From: Lelliottia jeotgali
GTDB lineage: Bacteria; Pseudomonadota; Gammaproteobacteria; Enterobacterales; Enterobacteriaceae
Assembly: GCA_002271215.1 (NCBI GenBank)
Contig: CP018628.1
Coordinates: 2,976,001 to 3,040,000, forward strand
Reading direction: 5' to 3'
Length of the DNA: 64,000 bases
Position numbers and translations under genes: made by a program. The notes under the pieces were generated by a model. That model searched no databases, was not told the DNA's origin, and saw only the letters and a program-made list of their open reading frames with translations. Position 1 is the stretch's first letter. The number at the start of each line of letters is the position of its first letter. Of the stretch, positions 1 through 8,446 are shown one piece after another.

Positions 1-918
1 GCGCTGGCTCGAAGACCAGGGACACAGGATGCCCGCTTTCAGCACTGTCCATAACCTGATGGCCCGTCACGGCCTGCTGCCGGGCACGACACCGGGCATT
101 CCGGCCACCGGCAGCTTTGAGCATGACGCCCCCAACCGCCTCTGGCAGATGGACTTTAAGGGCCACTTTCCCTTTGGGGGCGGGCGCTGCCATCCACTGA
201 CCCTGCTCGACGACCACTCCCGTTTTTCCCTCTGTCTGGTGCACTGCGACGATGAGCGCCGGGAGACCGTGCAGTCACAGCTGATTAACGTGTTCAGGCA
301 CTACGGGTTGCCGGAGCGGATGACGATGGATAACGGGGCACCGTGGGGCGACACCACCGGAGTCTGGACGGCACTGGAGCTGTGGCTGATGCGCCAGGGT
401 ATCCGGGTGGGCCACTCGCGGCCATATCATCCACAGACGCAGGGCAAGCTGGAGCGTTTTCACCGCAGCCTGAAGGCGGAAGTTCTGCAGGGGAAGTGGT
501 TCGCGGACAGGGGTGAGCTGCAGCGTGCCTTTGACCACTGGCGCAACGTCTATAACCTTGAACGGCCGCACACCTCGCTGGATATGGCAGTGCCCGCTTC
601 GCGGTATCAGCCATCAGCGCGGCAGTACAACAGTCACGCTGAACTCCCGGAATACGACGAGGGCGTGATGGTCAGGAAAGTGGATATCAGCGGAAAGCTG
701 AGCCTGAGAGGGGTAACGCTGAAGGCAGGAAAAGCGTTCAGGGGCGAATATGTGGGACTGAAGGAAGGGGCTGAAGATGGCTGTTATGAGGTGTGGTGGT
801 ACAGCACGAAAGTGGGGGTGATCGACCTGAAGAAAAAGTCGATCACCATGGGTAAAGGATGTTAAATAGTGTTCACCATGTCCCCGAACACCTGTCTACC
901 ATGTCCCCGGACCGTACA
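1..918 (+). mobile_element. IS481-family insertion sequence, right part
   Basis: The left edge of the window lies inside an insertion sequence. It contains a DDE transposase gene, followed by a right end in which the 12-mer ACCATGTCCCCG occurs twice (875-886 and 898-909). The element appears to end in ...CCGTACA at about 918, the ACA terminus expected if the inverted repeats begin TGT, as in many IS481-family elements. Directly outside lies half of a palindromic intergenic repeat. The left end is outside the window, so the terminal repeats and target duplication cannot be compared. Confidence 0.8.
2..865 (+). CDS. IS481-family DDE transposase (5' end outside the window)
   Basis: The reading frame is open from the first bases of the window, so the true start is upstream and at least the N-terminal helix-turn-helix part is missing. 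What remains is the catalytic rve core. Counting from the Met at base 29, the acidic triad is D42 (context QMDFKG), D101 (TMDNGAPWG) and E142 (HPQTQGKLERFHRS), with a D-to-E spacing of about 40 residues typical of this fold. The C-terminal part (from about residue 195) is the beta-rich tail seen in IS481-type transposases. It would catalyse cutting and strand transfer of its own element. The frame is undamaged within the visible part, so the copy may be active. Confidence 0.85.
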   Translation, partial: RWLEDQGHRMPAFSTVHNLMARHGLLPGTTPGIPATGSFEHDAPNRLWQMDFKGHFPFGGGRCHPLTLLDDHSRFSLCLVHCDDERRETVQSQLINVFRHYGLPERMTMDNGAPWGDTTGVWTALELWLMRQGIRVGHSRPYHPQTQGKLERFHRSLKAEVLQGKWFADRGELQRAFDHWRNVYNLERPHTSLDMAVPASRYQPSARQYNSHAELPEYDEGVMVRKVDISGKLSLRGVTLKAGKAFRGEYVGLKEGAEDGCYEVWWYSTKVGVIDLKKKSITMGKGC

Positions 919-942
919 GGGAGAGGGTTAGGGTGAGGGGGG
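919..942. repeat. Half of a palindromic intergenic repeat interrupted by the IS
   Basis: The sequence GGGAGAGGGTTAGGGTGAGG follows the IS end directly. It matches, in inverted form, one arm of the repeat at 5872-5907, where CCCTCACCCCGGCCCTCTCCC pairs with GGGAGAGGG. The other arm is presumably on the far side of the insertion sequence. Confidence 0.55.
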
Positions 943-951
943 AAACCACCA

Positions 952-3249
952 CTACAACAGCTCGAACTCGCCCTTGTTCACCCGCGCAGAATCCACGCCG
1001 ATAAAGACGTTGAACTTGCCCGCTTCCGCATCATATTTCATTTGCTGATTCCAGAACTTCAGCGCATCGACGTCAATCGGGAAGCTCACTGTTTTGGTTT
1101 CACCCGGCTTCAGGTCAACCTTCTCAAAGCCGCGCAGCTGTTTCACCGGACGGCTCATGGACGCGGTGACATCCTGAACGTACATCTGAATCACCGTTGC
1201 GCCTTCGCGTTTACCGGTGTTGGTCACGTCCACGCTGGCGGTCACTTTGCCGTCACGTTTCATCGTTGGCGTAGACATTTTCACGTCCGACACCTTGAAG
1301 GTGGTGTAGCTCAGACCATAACCGAACGGATACAGCGGGCCGTTCGCTTCGTCGAAGTAGCGCGAGGTGTATTTGTTCGGCTTATCCGCGTTATACGGAC
1401 GACCGGTGTTCAGGTGGCTGTAATAGACCGGAATCTGACCAACGGAACGCGGGAAGGACATCGGCAGTTTGCCCGACGGGTTGTAATCGCCAAACAGCAC
1501 GTCGGCGATGGCGTTACCGCCTTCAGTTCCGGCGAACCAGGTTTCCAGCAGCGCGTCTGCCTGCTGATCCTCTTTCACCAGCGCCAGTGGACGACCGTTC
1601 ATCAGCACCAGCACCAGCGGTTTACCGGTCGCTTTCAGGGCGCTAATCAGGTCACGCTGGCTCTGCGGAATGTTGATATCGGTACGGCTCGACGCTTCGT
1701 GCGCCATACCCTGCGCTTCGCCGACAACCGCCACGACCACATCAGACTGTTTCGCCGCATTGACCGCTTCGTCGATCATCTCTTGAGGAGAGCGCGGATC
1801 GACTTTCACCGCCTCTTCGTACTGGTTCAGGAAGGTAACGATATCTTTGTCGTTGGTGACGTTCGCCCCTTTGGCGTACACCACGTTGCCGTTTTCACCC
1901 AGCGCGTTTTTAATACCGGTCAGCACGGTAATGGACTGATCGGCGACACCCGCTGCGGACCAGCTGCCCATCACGTCGCGTTTGCTATCAGCCAGCGGGC
2001 CGACCACAGCGACAGTGCCAGATTTTTTCAGCGGCAGGGTTTCGAGGCGGTTTTTCAGCAGTACCAGGCTTTCGCGCGCCACTTCACGGGCATCTTTACG
2101 ATGCAGGCGGCTTTCGGCGTTGGTATCAACCGGGTCAGAATCTTTCGGCCCTAAGTGGCTATACGGATCGTTAAACAGCCCCATGTCGTATTTTACGTTC
2201 AGCACGTGACGGGTGGCGTCATCCAGCTCCGCCATCGTGACTTTGCCGGTTTTCACCAGGTCTGGCAGGTATTTGCTGTAGTACTCGTCGCTCATGCTCA
2301 TGTTGATCCCGGCTTTGAGCGCCACGCGCACCGCGTCTTCCGGATCAGAGGCGGTACCGTGTTTAATCAGCTCTTTAATCGCGCCGTGATCGGAAACGGT
2401 AATACCCTTAAAGCCCCACTGGTCGCGCAGCACATCTTTCAGCAGCCAGGAATCGGAGGTCGCCGGGGTGCCATTGAGGGAATTAAGAGCCACCATCACC
2501 GCGCCGCTGCCCGCGTCAAGCCCGGCTTTGTACGGCGGCATGTAGTCGTTGAACAGGCGCTGCGGACTCATATCGACGGTGTTGTACTCTTTCCCGCCCT
2601 CCACTGCGCCGTAGGCAGCGAAGTGTTTAACGCTGGTCATCACTGAATAGCGATCCGCCGGGCTTTTACCCTGCATCGCTTCGACCATCGTTTTACCGAG
2701 AGTGGCGGTTAAAAAGGTGTCTTCACCAAAGCCTTCAGACGCGCGGCCCCAGCGCGGATCGCGCGAGACATCGACCATCGGTGCCCAGGTCATGTTCAGG
2801 CCATCGTCGGCGGCTTCATAGGCCGAAATGCGCCCGACGGTTCTGACCGCATCGAGGTTAAAGGACGAGGCCAACCCCAGGCTGATCGGGAAGACGGTAC
2901 GCTGGCCGTGCACCACGTCGTAGGCGAAGAAGAGAGGAATTTTCAGGCGGCTGAGCTGCATCACCTGATCCTGCATTTTGCGGATATCTTCCCGGGTGAC
3001 GGTGTTGAAAATCGCCCCGACCTGGCTCTCTTTGATCATCTCACGGATCGCCTCTTTCGGGTTATCCGGGCCGACGCTTATCAAACGCAGCTGACCGATT
3101 TTTTCATCGACCGTCATTTTGGTCAGCAAGTCGGTAACGAAGGCGTCACGGGCTTCCGGGGTTAACGGGTGGTTGCCAAACAGATCTTCAGCCAGCGCGG
3201 GTTGCAGCGCCAGGCTTACTGCGACAGCTACAGAACAAAGCCATTTCAT
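952..3249 (-). CDS. bglX: Periplasmic beta-glucosidase BglX
   Basis: Glycoside hydrolase family 3 enzyme that removes terminal beta-linked glucose from oligosaccharides in the periplasm. The protein is 765 residues, the same length as the E. coli enzyme, and nearly collinear with it. Residues 1-20 form a signal peptide (MKWLCSV...QPALA), followed by the GH3 N-terminal barrel with nucleophile D287 in VSDHGA, the GH3 C-terminal sandwich and a fibronectin-III-like domain at the end. The start at 3249 was chosen because it begins the signal peptide; an upstream in-frame start at 3321 would add 24 residues that do not look like secretion signal. It is transcribed divergently from dld and its 3' end lies next to the insertion sequence. 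Confidence 0.97.
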   Translation of the reverse strand: MKWLCSVAVAVSLALQPALAEDLFGNHPLTPEARDAFVTDLLTKMTVDEKIGQLRLISVGPDNPKEAIREMIKESQVGAIFNTVTREDIRKMQDQVMQLSRLKIPLFFAYDVVHGQRTVFPISLGLASSFNLDAVRTVGRISAYEAADDGLNMTWAPMVDVSRDPRWGRASEGFGEDTFLTATLGKTMVEAMQGKSPADRYSVMTSVKHFAAYGAVEGGKEYNTVDMSPQRLFNDYMPPYKAGLDAGSGAVMVALNSLNGTPATSDSWLLKDVLRDQWGFKGITVSDHGAIKELIKHGTASDPEDAVRVALKAGINMSMSDEYYSKYLPDLVKTGKVTMAELDDATRHVLNVKYDMGLFNDPYSHLGPKDSDPVDTNAESRLHRKDAREVARESLVLLKNRLETLPLKKSGTVAVVGPLADSKRDVMGSWSAAGVADQSITVLTGIKNALGENGNVVYAKGANVTNDKDIVTFLNQYEEAVKVDPRSPQEMIDEAVNAAKQSDVVVAVVGEAQGMAHEASSRTDINIPQSQRDLISALKATGKPLVLVLMNGRPLALVKEDQQADALLETWFAGTEGGNAIADVLFGDYNPSGKLPMSFPRSVGQIPVYYSHLNTGRPYNADKPNKYTSRYFDEANGPLYPFGYGLSYTTFKVSDVKMSTPTMKRDGKVTASVDVTNTGKREGATVIQMYVQDVTASMSRPVKQLRGFEKVDLKPGETKTVSFPIDVDALKFWNQQMKYDAEAGKFNVFIGVDSARVNKGEFELL

Positions 3250-3437
3250 GTTGTTGTACTCTCTCATCATCAACCGCCGGAAAACTCGGCCAGACCGTGC
3301 GAAAAGCGCAGTGTGCCACAAACCCTTTAAACGTTGCAGGGTTATTCTCTGATTTTTCTCATGAATACTTGTTCGTTTAACAGTTAATCGCGCTATGCTT
3401 TACAGCGAGAAATTTGCCCCACCACAAGGAGTGGAAG

Positions 3438-5204
3438 ATGACGTCTGTTCGCACACAAAATAACAACACTTTCATTAACGAACTGTCTCGCCTGGTTGGT
3501 CACTCTCACCTGCTGACTGACCCGGAAAAAACCGCCCGCTATCGCAAGGGCTTCCGTTCTGGTCAGGGCGAAGCGCTGGCGGTGGTGTTCCCCGGCACGC
3601 TGCTGGAACTGTGGCGCGTCCTCAGCGCCTGCGTCGCCGCCGACAAAATTATTCTGATGCAGGCGGCGAATACCGGCCTGACGGAAGGCTCAACGCCAAA
3701 CGGCAATGATTACGACCGGGATATCGTCATTATCAGCACCCTGCGCCTCGATAAACTGCATCTGCTGGATAAAGGCGAGCAGGTGCTGGCGTATCCTGGC
3801 ACCACGCTGTATTCACTGGAAAAAGCGCTCAAGCCTTTCGGTCGTGAGCCGCATTCGGTGATTGGTTCCTCCTGTATTGGCGCGTCGGTGGTTGGCGGGA
3901 TCTGCAATAACTCCGGCGGTTCGCTGGTGCAGCGCGGCCCGGCGTATACCGAAATGTCGCTGTTTGCGCGTATTGATGAAAACGGCAAGCTCCAGCTGGT
4001 GAACCATCTGGGGATCAATCTTGGCGTCACGCCGGAGCAGATCCTCAGCAAGCTCGACGACGAGCGTGTCAACGACGCCGACGTGCAGCACGATGGCCGT
4101 CACGCCCACGATCATGATTACGTTGAACGCGTGCGTGATATCGAGGCCGATACCCCAGCACGCTATAACGCTGACCCGGATCGTCTGTTTGAATCCTCCG
4201 GCTGCGCGGGCAAACTGGCGGTGTTTGCCGTACGCCTCGACACTTTCCCGGCAGAGAAAAATCAGCAGGTCTTTTATATCGGCACCAACCAGCCGGACGT
4301 GCTGACCGAAATCCGTCGCCATATTTTAGGTGAGTTCAAAAATCTGCCGGTGGCGGGCGAGTATATGCACCGCGATATTTACGATATCGCCGAGCGTTAC
4401 GGAAAAGACACCTTCCTGATGATCGACAAGCTCGGCACCGACAAAATGCCGTTCTTCTTCACCATGAAAGGCCGCGCCGACGCGATGCTCGGTAAAGTGT
4501 CGCTGTTCAAACCGCACTTCACCGACCGCTTTATGCAGAAACTCGGCACCGCCTTCCCGGCGCATCTGCCGCCGCGCATGAAAAGCTGGCGCGATAAGTA
4601 CGAACATCACCTGCTGCTGAAGATGTCGGGCGATGGAATTGCCGAAGCGCAGACCTGGCTAGCGGATTACTTTAAAACTGCCGAAGGCGATTTCTTCGCC
4701 TGTACGCCGGAAGAAGGCAGCAAGGCGTTCTTACACCGCTTTGCCGCGGCGGGCGCAGCGATTCGCTACCAGGCGGTTCACGCCGACGAAGTGGAAGATA
4801 TTCTGGCGCTGGACATCGCCCTGCGTCGTAACGACACCGAATGGTTTGAACATCTGCCGCCGGAAATCGACAGCAAGCTGGTGCATAAACTCTATTATGG
4901 CCACTTTATGTGTCACGTTTTCCACCAGGATTACATTGTCAAAAAAGGCGTGGACGCGCATGAGCTGAAAGAACAGATGCTGGAACTGTTGCGCGCGCGC
5001 GGGGCGCAATACCCGGCGGAACACAACGTGGGGCATCTGTATGAAGCGCCTGAGACGCTTAAACATTTTTATCGCGAGAATGACCCAACCAATAGCATGA
5101 ATCCCGGCATTGGTAAGACCACAAAGCACAAATACTGGAAAGAGGCGTCAGATGCAGAGCATGGCGAGACGCAAGCTGCTGATCAAAGAGTAAAGCCCCA
5201 TTGA
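3438..5204 (+). CDS. dld: Quinone-dependent D-lactate dehydrogenase
   Basis: Membrane-associated FAD enzyme that oxidises D-lactate to pyruvate and passes electrons to the quinone pool. The FAD-binding PCMH domain occupies roughly residues 40-220 (with the SSCIGASVVGGICNNSGG segment), followed by the membrane-binding and cap domains typical of the family. The start at 3438 is supported by AAGGA at 3426-3430 and by alignment with the E. coli N-terminus. The protein is 588 residues, slightly longer than the E. coli one (about 571), because of a divergent polar C-terminal tail. It is divergent from bglX and followed by a strong hairpin terminator. Confidence 0.97.
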   Translation: MTSVRTQNNNTFINELSRLVGHSHLLTDPEKTARYRKGFRSGQGEALAVVFPGTLLELWRVLSACVAADKIILMQAANTGLTEGSTPNGNDYDRDIVIISTLRLDKLHLLDKGEQVLAYPGTTLYSLEKALKPFGREPHSVIGSSCIGASVVGGICNNSGGSLVQRGPAYTEMSLFARIDENGKLQLVNHLGINLGVTPEQILSKLDDERVNDADVQHDGRHAHDHDYVERVRDIEADTPARYNADPDRLFESSGCAGKLAVFAVRLDTFPAEKNQQVFYIGTNQPDVLTEIRRHILGEFKNLPVAGEYMHRDIYDIAERYGKDTFLMIDKLGTDKMPFFFTMKGRADAMLGKVSLFKPHFTDRFMQKLGTAFPAHLPPRMKSWRDKYEHHLLLKMSGDGIAEAQTWLADYFKTAEGDFFACTPEEGSKAFLHRFAAAGAAIRYQAVHADEVEDILALDIALRRNDTEWFEHLPPEIDSKLVHKLYYGHFMCHVFHQDYIVKKGVDAHELKEQMLELLRARGAQYPAEHNVGHLYEAPETLKHFYRENDPTNSMNPGIGKTTKHKYWKEASDAEHGETQAADQRVKPH

Positions 5205-5250
5205 AACTGTTGTTAAGCTCTTAACAATCGTACTAGAGTAGTTTCACATC

Positions 5251-5277
5251 GCCGGAGAAACCTTTCTCCGGCATTTT
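5251..5277 (+). terminator. Rho-independent terminator after dld
   Basis: The inverted repeat GCCGGAGAAA/CTTTCTCCGGC is followed by ATTTTATT. It ends dld transcription about 20 bp before the next gene, so that gene must depend on read-through or on a promoter in this short gap. Confidence 0.85.
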
Positions 5278-5298
5278 ATTCTGAGGAGCAAGCCCACC

Positions 5299-5853
5299 AT
5301 GTCGGCCGTTGATATCTTATCTGCTTGTGAAGTTGAGGTACGAGACGCCCAACCTGACGACGTTCATGCCATTGCCGCGATTTATGCCTGGCATGTGCTC
5401 AACGGGCGTGCCTCGTTCGAAGAAGTTCCCCCGACTATTGATGAAATGCGCCAGCGTATGAGCACGATTGCCGCTGACGGTTTACCCTGGCTGGTGGCGC
5501 TGTACCGCGGCGTGGTGGTCGGTTATTGCTACGCGGGCCTGTATCGTGTGCGCCCGGCTTATCGCTACACGCTGGAAGAGTCGATTTACGTTGATGCCAG
5601 CGCGACGGGGCGTGGCTTTGGCAGTGCATTAATGGACGCACTTATCGCCCGTTGCGAACAAGGTCCGTGGCGACAGATGATTGCCGTGGTCGGTGACGGG
5701 CATAACAATGCTGGCTCTCTGCGGTTGCATAAAAAACATGGATTCGAAGTGGCCGGACAGCTCAGAAGTGTGGGGTATAAGAAAGGGAACTGGCGGGATA
5801 CGCTGATTATGCAGCGTCCGCTGAATGACGGTGACTGGACGCTGCCGGAATAG
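5299..5853 (+). CDS. GNAT-family N-acetyltransferase, phosphinothricin/methionine-sulfoximine type
   Basis: A 184-residue GNAT protein. Acetyl-CoA binding is shown by IYVDASATGRGFGSALM (the R/Q-x-x-G-x-G/A loop), and the C-terminal LHKKHGFEVAGQLRSVGYKKG block is typical of the MnaT/Pat (phosphinothricin or methionine sulfoximine N-acetyltransferase) branch. Such enzymes acetylate the amino group of glutamate-like toxic amino acids; the actual substrate here is inferred from family only. GAGGAG at 5282-5287 lies about 11 bases before the ATG. I know of no such gene between dld and pbpG in E. coli K-12, so this looks like an accessory gain. It is preceded by the dld terminator and followed by a shared terminator with pbpG. 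Confidence 0.85.
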   Translation: MSAVDILSACEVEVRDAQPDDVHAIAAIYAWHVLNGRASFEEVPPTIDEMRQRMSTIAADGLPWLVALYRGVVVGYCYAGLYRVRPAYRYTLEESIYVDASATGRGFGSALMDALIARCEQGPWRQMIAVVGDGHNNAGSLRLHKKHGFEVAGQLRSVGYKKGNWRDTLIMQRPLNDGDWTLPE

Positions 5854-5871
5854 CTTTTGTGCGGTCTGGTG

Positions 5872-5907
5872 CCCTCACCCCGGCCCTCTCCCACGGGAGA
5901 GGGAGAA
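5872..5907. repeat. Palindromic intergenic repeat (CCCTCACCCCGGCCCTCTCCC type)
   Basis: CCCTCTCCC and GGGAGAGGG form a perfect arm pair around ACG, extended on the left by CTCACCCCGG. The same family provides the sequence next to the insertion element at 919-942. Such repeats are scattered between genes in enterobacterial genomes. Confidence 0.6.
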
Positions 5908-5913
5908 AACACT

Positions 5914-5939
5914 AAAAACGGCAACGAAGTTGCCGTTTT
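5914..5939. terminator. Bidirectional terminator between the acetyltransferase gene and pbpG
   Basis: AAAACGGCAAC-GAA-GTTGCCGTTTT is a perfect 11-bp stem with A and T runs on both sides, placed between convergent genes, so it can serve both. Confidence 0.85.
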
Positions 5940-5950
5940 GCTTTGACCTT

Positions 5951-5978
5951 GTAGGCACAGCGTTTGCCCGGCCTACAA
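5951..5978. repeat. REP-like palindrome
   Basis: GTAGGC...GCCCGGCCTAC is an imperfect palindrome of the REP type, lying downstream of pbpG on the minus strand. Confidence 0.5.
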
Positions 5979-6008
5979 AACCACAACCAACATAACCACA
6001 GCAGACGA

Positions 6009-6929
6009 TCAATCGTTTTGCGCGGTTTCCATCTGCGCCGCTTTTTGCTTTTTATAGCTCATCGCCGCCGCAGGAACGGGTGTGACTTTCCCGGTTTCAA
6101 TCCAGGTGCGTAAACGACTCGCATCAGCAAAGTGGGTGTATTTCCCGAATGCATCCATCACCACCAGCCCGACCGGTTTACCGTTAAAGACGGTGCGCAT
6201 CACCAGACAGTGACCTGCCGCATTGGTAAAGCCGGTTTTGGTTAACTGAATATTCCAGTTATCGCGATACACCAGATGGTTGGTATTGCGGAACGGCAGC
6301 GTGTACGCCGGATTGGAGAAGGTTGCCATCTCTTCGCGCGTGGTGCTGAGCTGGCCGATCAGCGGATACTGTTTGCTGGCCAGCAGAAGCTGCGTCAGGT
6401 CCCGTGCGGTCGAGACGTTATGAATCGACAGACCGGTCGGCTCGACAAAACGGGTGTTGGTCATGCCCAGTGATTTGGCTTTCGCATTCATCGCGCGGAT
6501 AAACGCGTTATATCCGCCCGGATAATGGTGCGCGAGGCTCGCGGCCGCACGGTTTTCCGAGGACATCAGCGCCAGCAGCAGCATATTTTTACGGCTGATT
6601 TCGCTGTTCAGACGCACGCGAGAATAGATTCCTTTCATCTCTGGCGTCTGGCTAATATCGACTTTCAGTTTCTCATCCAGCGGCAGTCGTGCATCAAGCA
6701 CCACCATCGCGGTCATTAATTTGGTAATAGACGCAATCGGACGCACCAGATCCGGATGACTGGAATAGATCACCTTATTGGTATTCAGATCGACAATCAT
6801 TGCGCTACCGGAGGCAATTTCCGGTTGAGCGGCAGTGGTGACTGCAGTTGTTTTAGCAATCGCTGGCGCGGCAACAGGCACAGCCAGGATCAGCGCAAGG
6901 CTAAGCAAAGAAATTCGGAATTTCAGCAT
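6009..6929 (-). CDS. pbpG: D-alanyl-D-alanine endopeptidase PBP7
   Basis: Low-molecular-weight penicillin-binding protein that cleaves D-Ala-mDAP cross-links in periplasmic peptidoglycan. It has 306 residues with an N-terminal signal peptide ending near AIA at 23-25. All three motifs of a serine acyl-transferase are present: SITK (nucleophile S67, K70), SEN (S124-N126) and KTG (K231-G233). It closely matches E. coli PbpG but ends a few residues earlier. It stands alone on the minus strand between convergent and unrelated genes. Confidence 0.96.
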   Translation of the reverse strand: MLKFRISLLSLALILAVPVAAPAIAKTTAVTTAAQPEIASGSAMIVDLNTNKVIYSSHPDLVRPIASITKLMTAMVVLDARLPLDEKLKVDISQTPEMKGIYSRVRLNSEISRKNMLLLALMSSENRAAASLAHHYPGGYNAFIRAMNAKAKSLGMTNTRFVEPTGLSIHNVSTARDLTQLLLASKQYPLIGQLSTTREEMATFSNPAYTLPFRNTNHLVYRDNWNIQLTKTGFTNAAGHCLVMRTVFNGKPVGLVVMDAFGKYTHFADASRLRTWIETGKVTPVPAAAMSYKKQKAAQMETAQND

Positions 6930-7095
6930 GGTGAGACTTCTGATAATTATTCATGCACGTGATGACGTACGCCTCCTGTCACATCGAGCGAAACAGGCTG
7001 GCAAAGGCATCATAGCGGCCCTGTTGAGTTGTCGCCAGTGGAGAATCATGAACAGATGCTGCATTGCTGGCATTTACGCCAGCAATGCTTTTACC

Positions 7096-7683
7096 TCAGA
7101 AGAGACGGTAGCCGTAACCCCACAGAATGACCGTGAGTGCCAGCAGCGCCTCCAGCACCAGCACGCCAATGGCGAGAGTTGAACTGGAGAAGCTTAAACC
7201 TTCTTCTTTGTTAATGTTGAGGAAGGTCGGAATACCGACGTACAGCAGATAGCCGGTGTAAAACAGCGCGATGGTCCCAATCAGCGCGCACAGCCAGACC
7301 AGCGGATAGAGCGCCACGATGCCGCTCATAAACAGCGGTGTCGCCACATATCCGGCGAAGACCATGCACATCGTGAGCGACGGACGCTGCGGATAGTTAC
7401 GCGCCATCCAGTGAATAACCCGTCCCATCACCGCCACGCCTGCCAGCATCAGTCCGTAGAACACTATCGCCAGCGCCAGCCCGGTCATCCAGGAAAGCTT
7501 CACGATAGTGCCATCGCCAAAATTCCAGCCAATTTGTGTTGTGCCTATAAACGCGCAGATCACCGGTACGGCAGCCATGAGCAGGACATGGTGCGTGTAG
7601 TGATGCGCGACCGTTTCGTTCTCGCTTCTGATGACATGCATCTCACGATCGGGATGGGAAAACAGCCCCCAGACATGGTTCAT
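7096..7683 (-). CDS. yohC: Yip1-family inner membrane protein YohC
   Basis: A 195-residue polytopic membrane protein, the same length as E. coli YohC and highly similar throughout. About five hydrophobic helices follow a short polar N-terminus (MNHVWGLFSHPDREM). It belongs to the Yip1 domain family; the bacterial function is not established. The ATG at 7683 is preceded by GAGGGGG. It is divergent from yohD. Confidence 0.92.
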   Translation of the reverse strand: MNHVWGLFSHPDREMHVIRSENETVAHHYTHHVLLMAAVPVICAFIGTTQIGWNFGDGTIVKLSWMTGLALAIVFYGLMLAGVAVMGRVIHWMARNYPQRPSLTMCMVFAGYVATPLFMSGIVALYPLVWLCALIGTIALFYTGYLLYVGIPTFLNINKEEGLSFSSSTLAIGVLVLEALLALTVILWGYGYRLF

Positions 7684-7858
7684 ACAGCCCCCTCATTGTC
7701 GGCCCGTCAGGCGATACCCTAAGTATAATTCAGCTTTAGATTATTTTATGACCAGCAATAAAAATGCCGCTTACGGGCAAATCACGCTGGTTGCCGCGCC
7801 ATTGATTCACAGGGTGTATGCTTAATAGAGGTTCACAGAGGGAGACAACGCTGACCTT

Positions 7859-8425
7859 ATGGATATCAATAGTCTGATTGAACAATACGGGTATGCGGCG
7901 CTGGTGATAGGCAGCGTGGCGGAAGGTGAAACCATTACGCTTCTAGGAGGGGTGGCGGCCCATCAGGGTTTACTCCGTTTTCCGCTGGTGGTGGCCGCCG
8001 TGGCGCTCGGCGGGATGATTGGCGATCAACTGCTCTATTTGCTGGGATTACGCTTTGGCCCGACCCTGCTCAAACGTTTCTCAAAGCATCAGAAAAAAAT
8101 CAACCGCGCCCAGCGGCTGATTCAGCGTCATCCTTACCTGTTTGTTATCGGCACCCGGTTTATGTACGGCTTTCGTATTATCGGTCCGCTGCTGATTGGT
8201 GCCAGTCGTTTGCCGCCGAAAATCTTCCTGCCGCTCAACATCATCGGGGCCATTGCCTGGGCGCTGATTTTTACCACGCTTGGGTACGTCGGCGGGGAAG
8301 TGATCGGCCCGTGGTTGCACAATTTCGATAAGCATCTGAAGCACTGGATCTGGTTAATCGTGGTGGTGGTCGTGGTGGTAGCCTGGCGACTGTGGCGCAA
8401 GCATCGGGATAGTGCGCGGGAGTAA
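7859..8425 (+). CDS. yohD: DedA-family membrane protein YohD
   Basis: A 188-residue DedA/VTT-domain protein. Members are proposed to act in undecaprenyl-phosphate or phospholipid movement across the inner membrane and in envelope homeostasis. Visible family marks are AEGETITLLGG near the N-terminus, the GDQLLYLLG segment and FGTRF-like IGTRFMYGFRIIGPLLIG, plus a C-terminal membrane helix rich in valine. In K-12 the next gene is yohF; here it is absent and mdtQ follows in convergent orientation. Confidence 0.92.
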   Translation: MDINSLIEQYGYAALVIGSVAEGETITLLGGVAAHQGLLRFPLVVAAVALGGMIGDQLLYLLGLRFGPTLLKRFSKHQKKINRAQRLIQRHPYLFVIGTRFMYGFRIIGPLLIGASRLPPKIFLPLNIIGAIAWALIFTTLGYVGGEVIGPWLHNFDKHLKHWIWLIVVVVVVVAWRLWRKHRDSARE

Positions 8426-8444
8426 AAGTATCACTCCCGCACGC
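8412..8444. terminator. Hairpin between convergent yohD and mdtQ
   Basis: GCGGGAGT (8416-8423) pairs with ACTCCCGC (8433-8440). The left arm overlaps the yohD stop codon. No long T-run is seen, so it is a weak or structure-only terminator. Confidence 0.4.
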
Positions 8445-8446
8445 GT

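Noticed and set aside
1042..2154. 370-codon open frame on the plus strand
   Set aside because: It is antisense to bglX, has a histidine- and arginine-rich composition typical of shadow frames in GC-rich genes, and no ribosome site.
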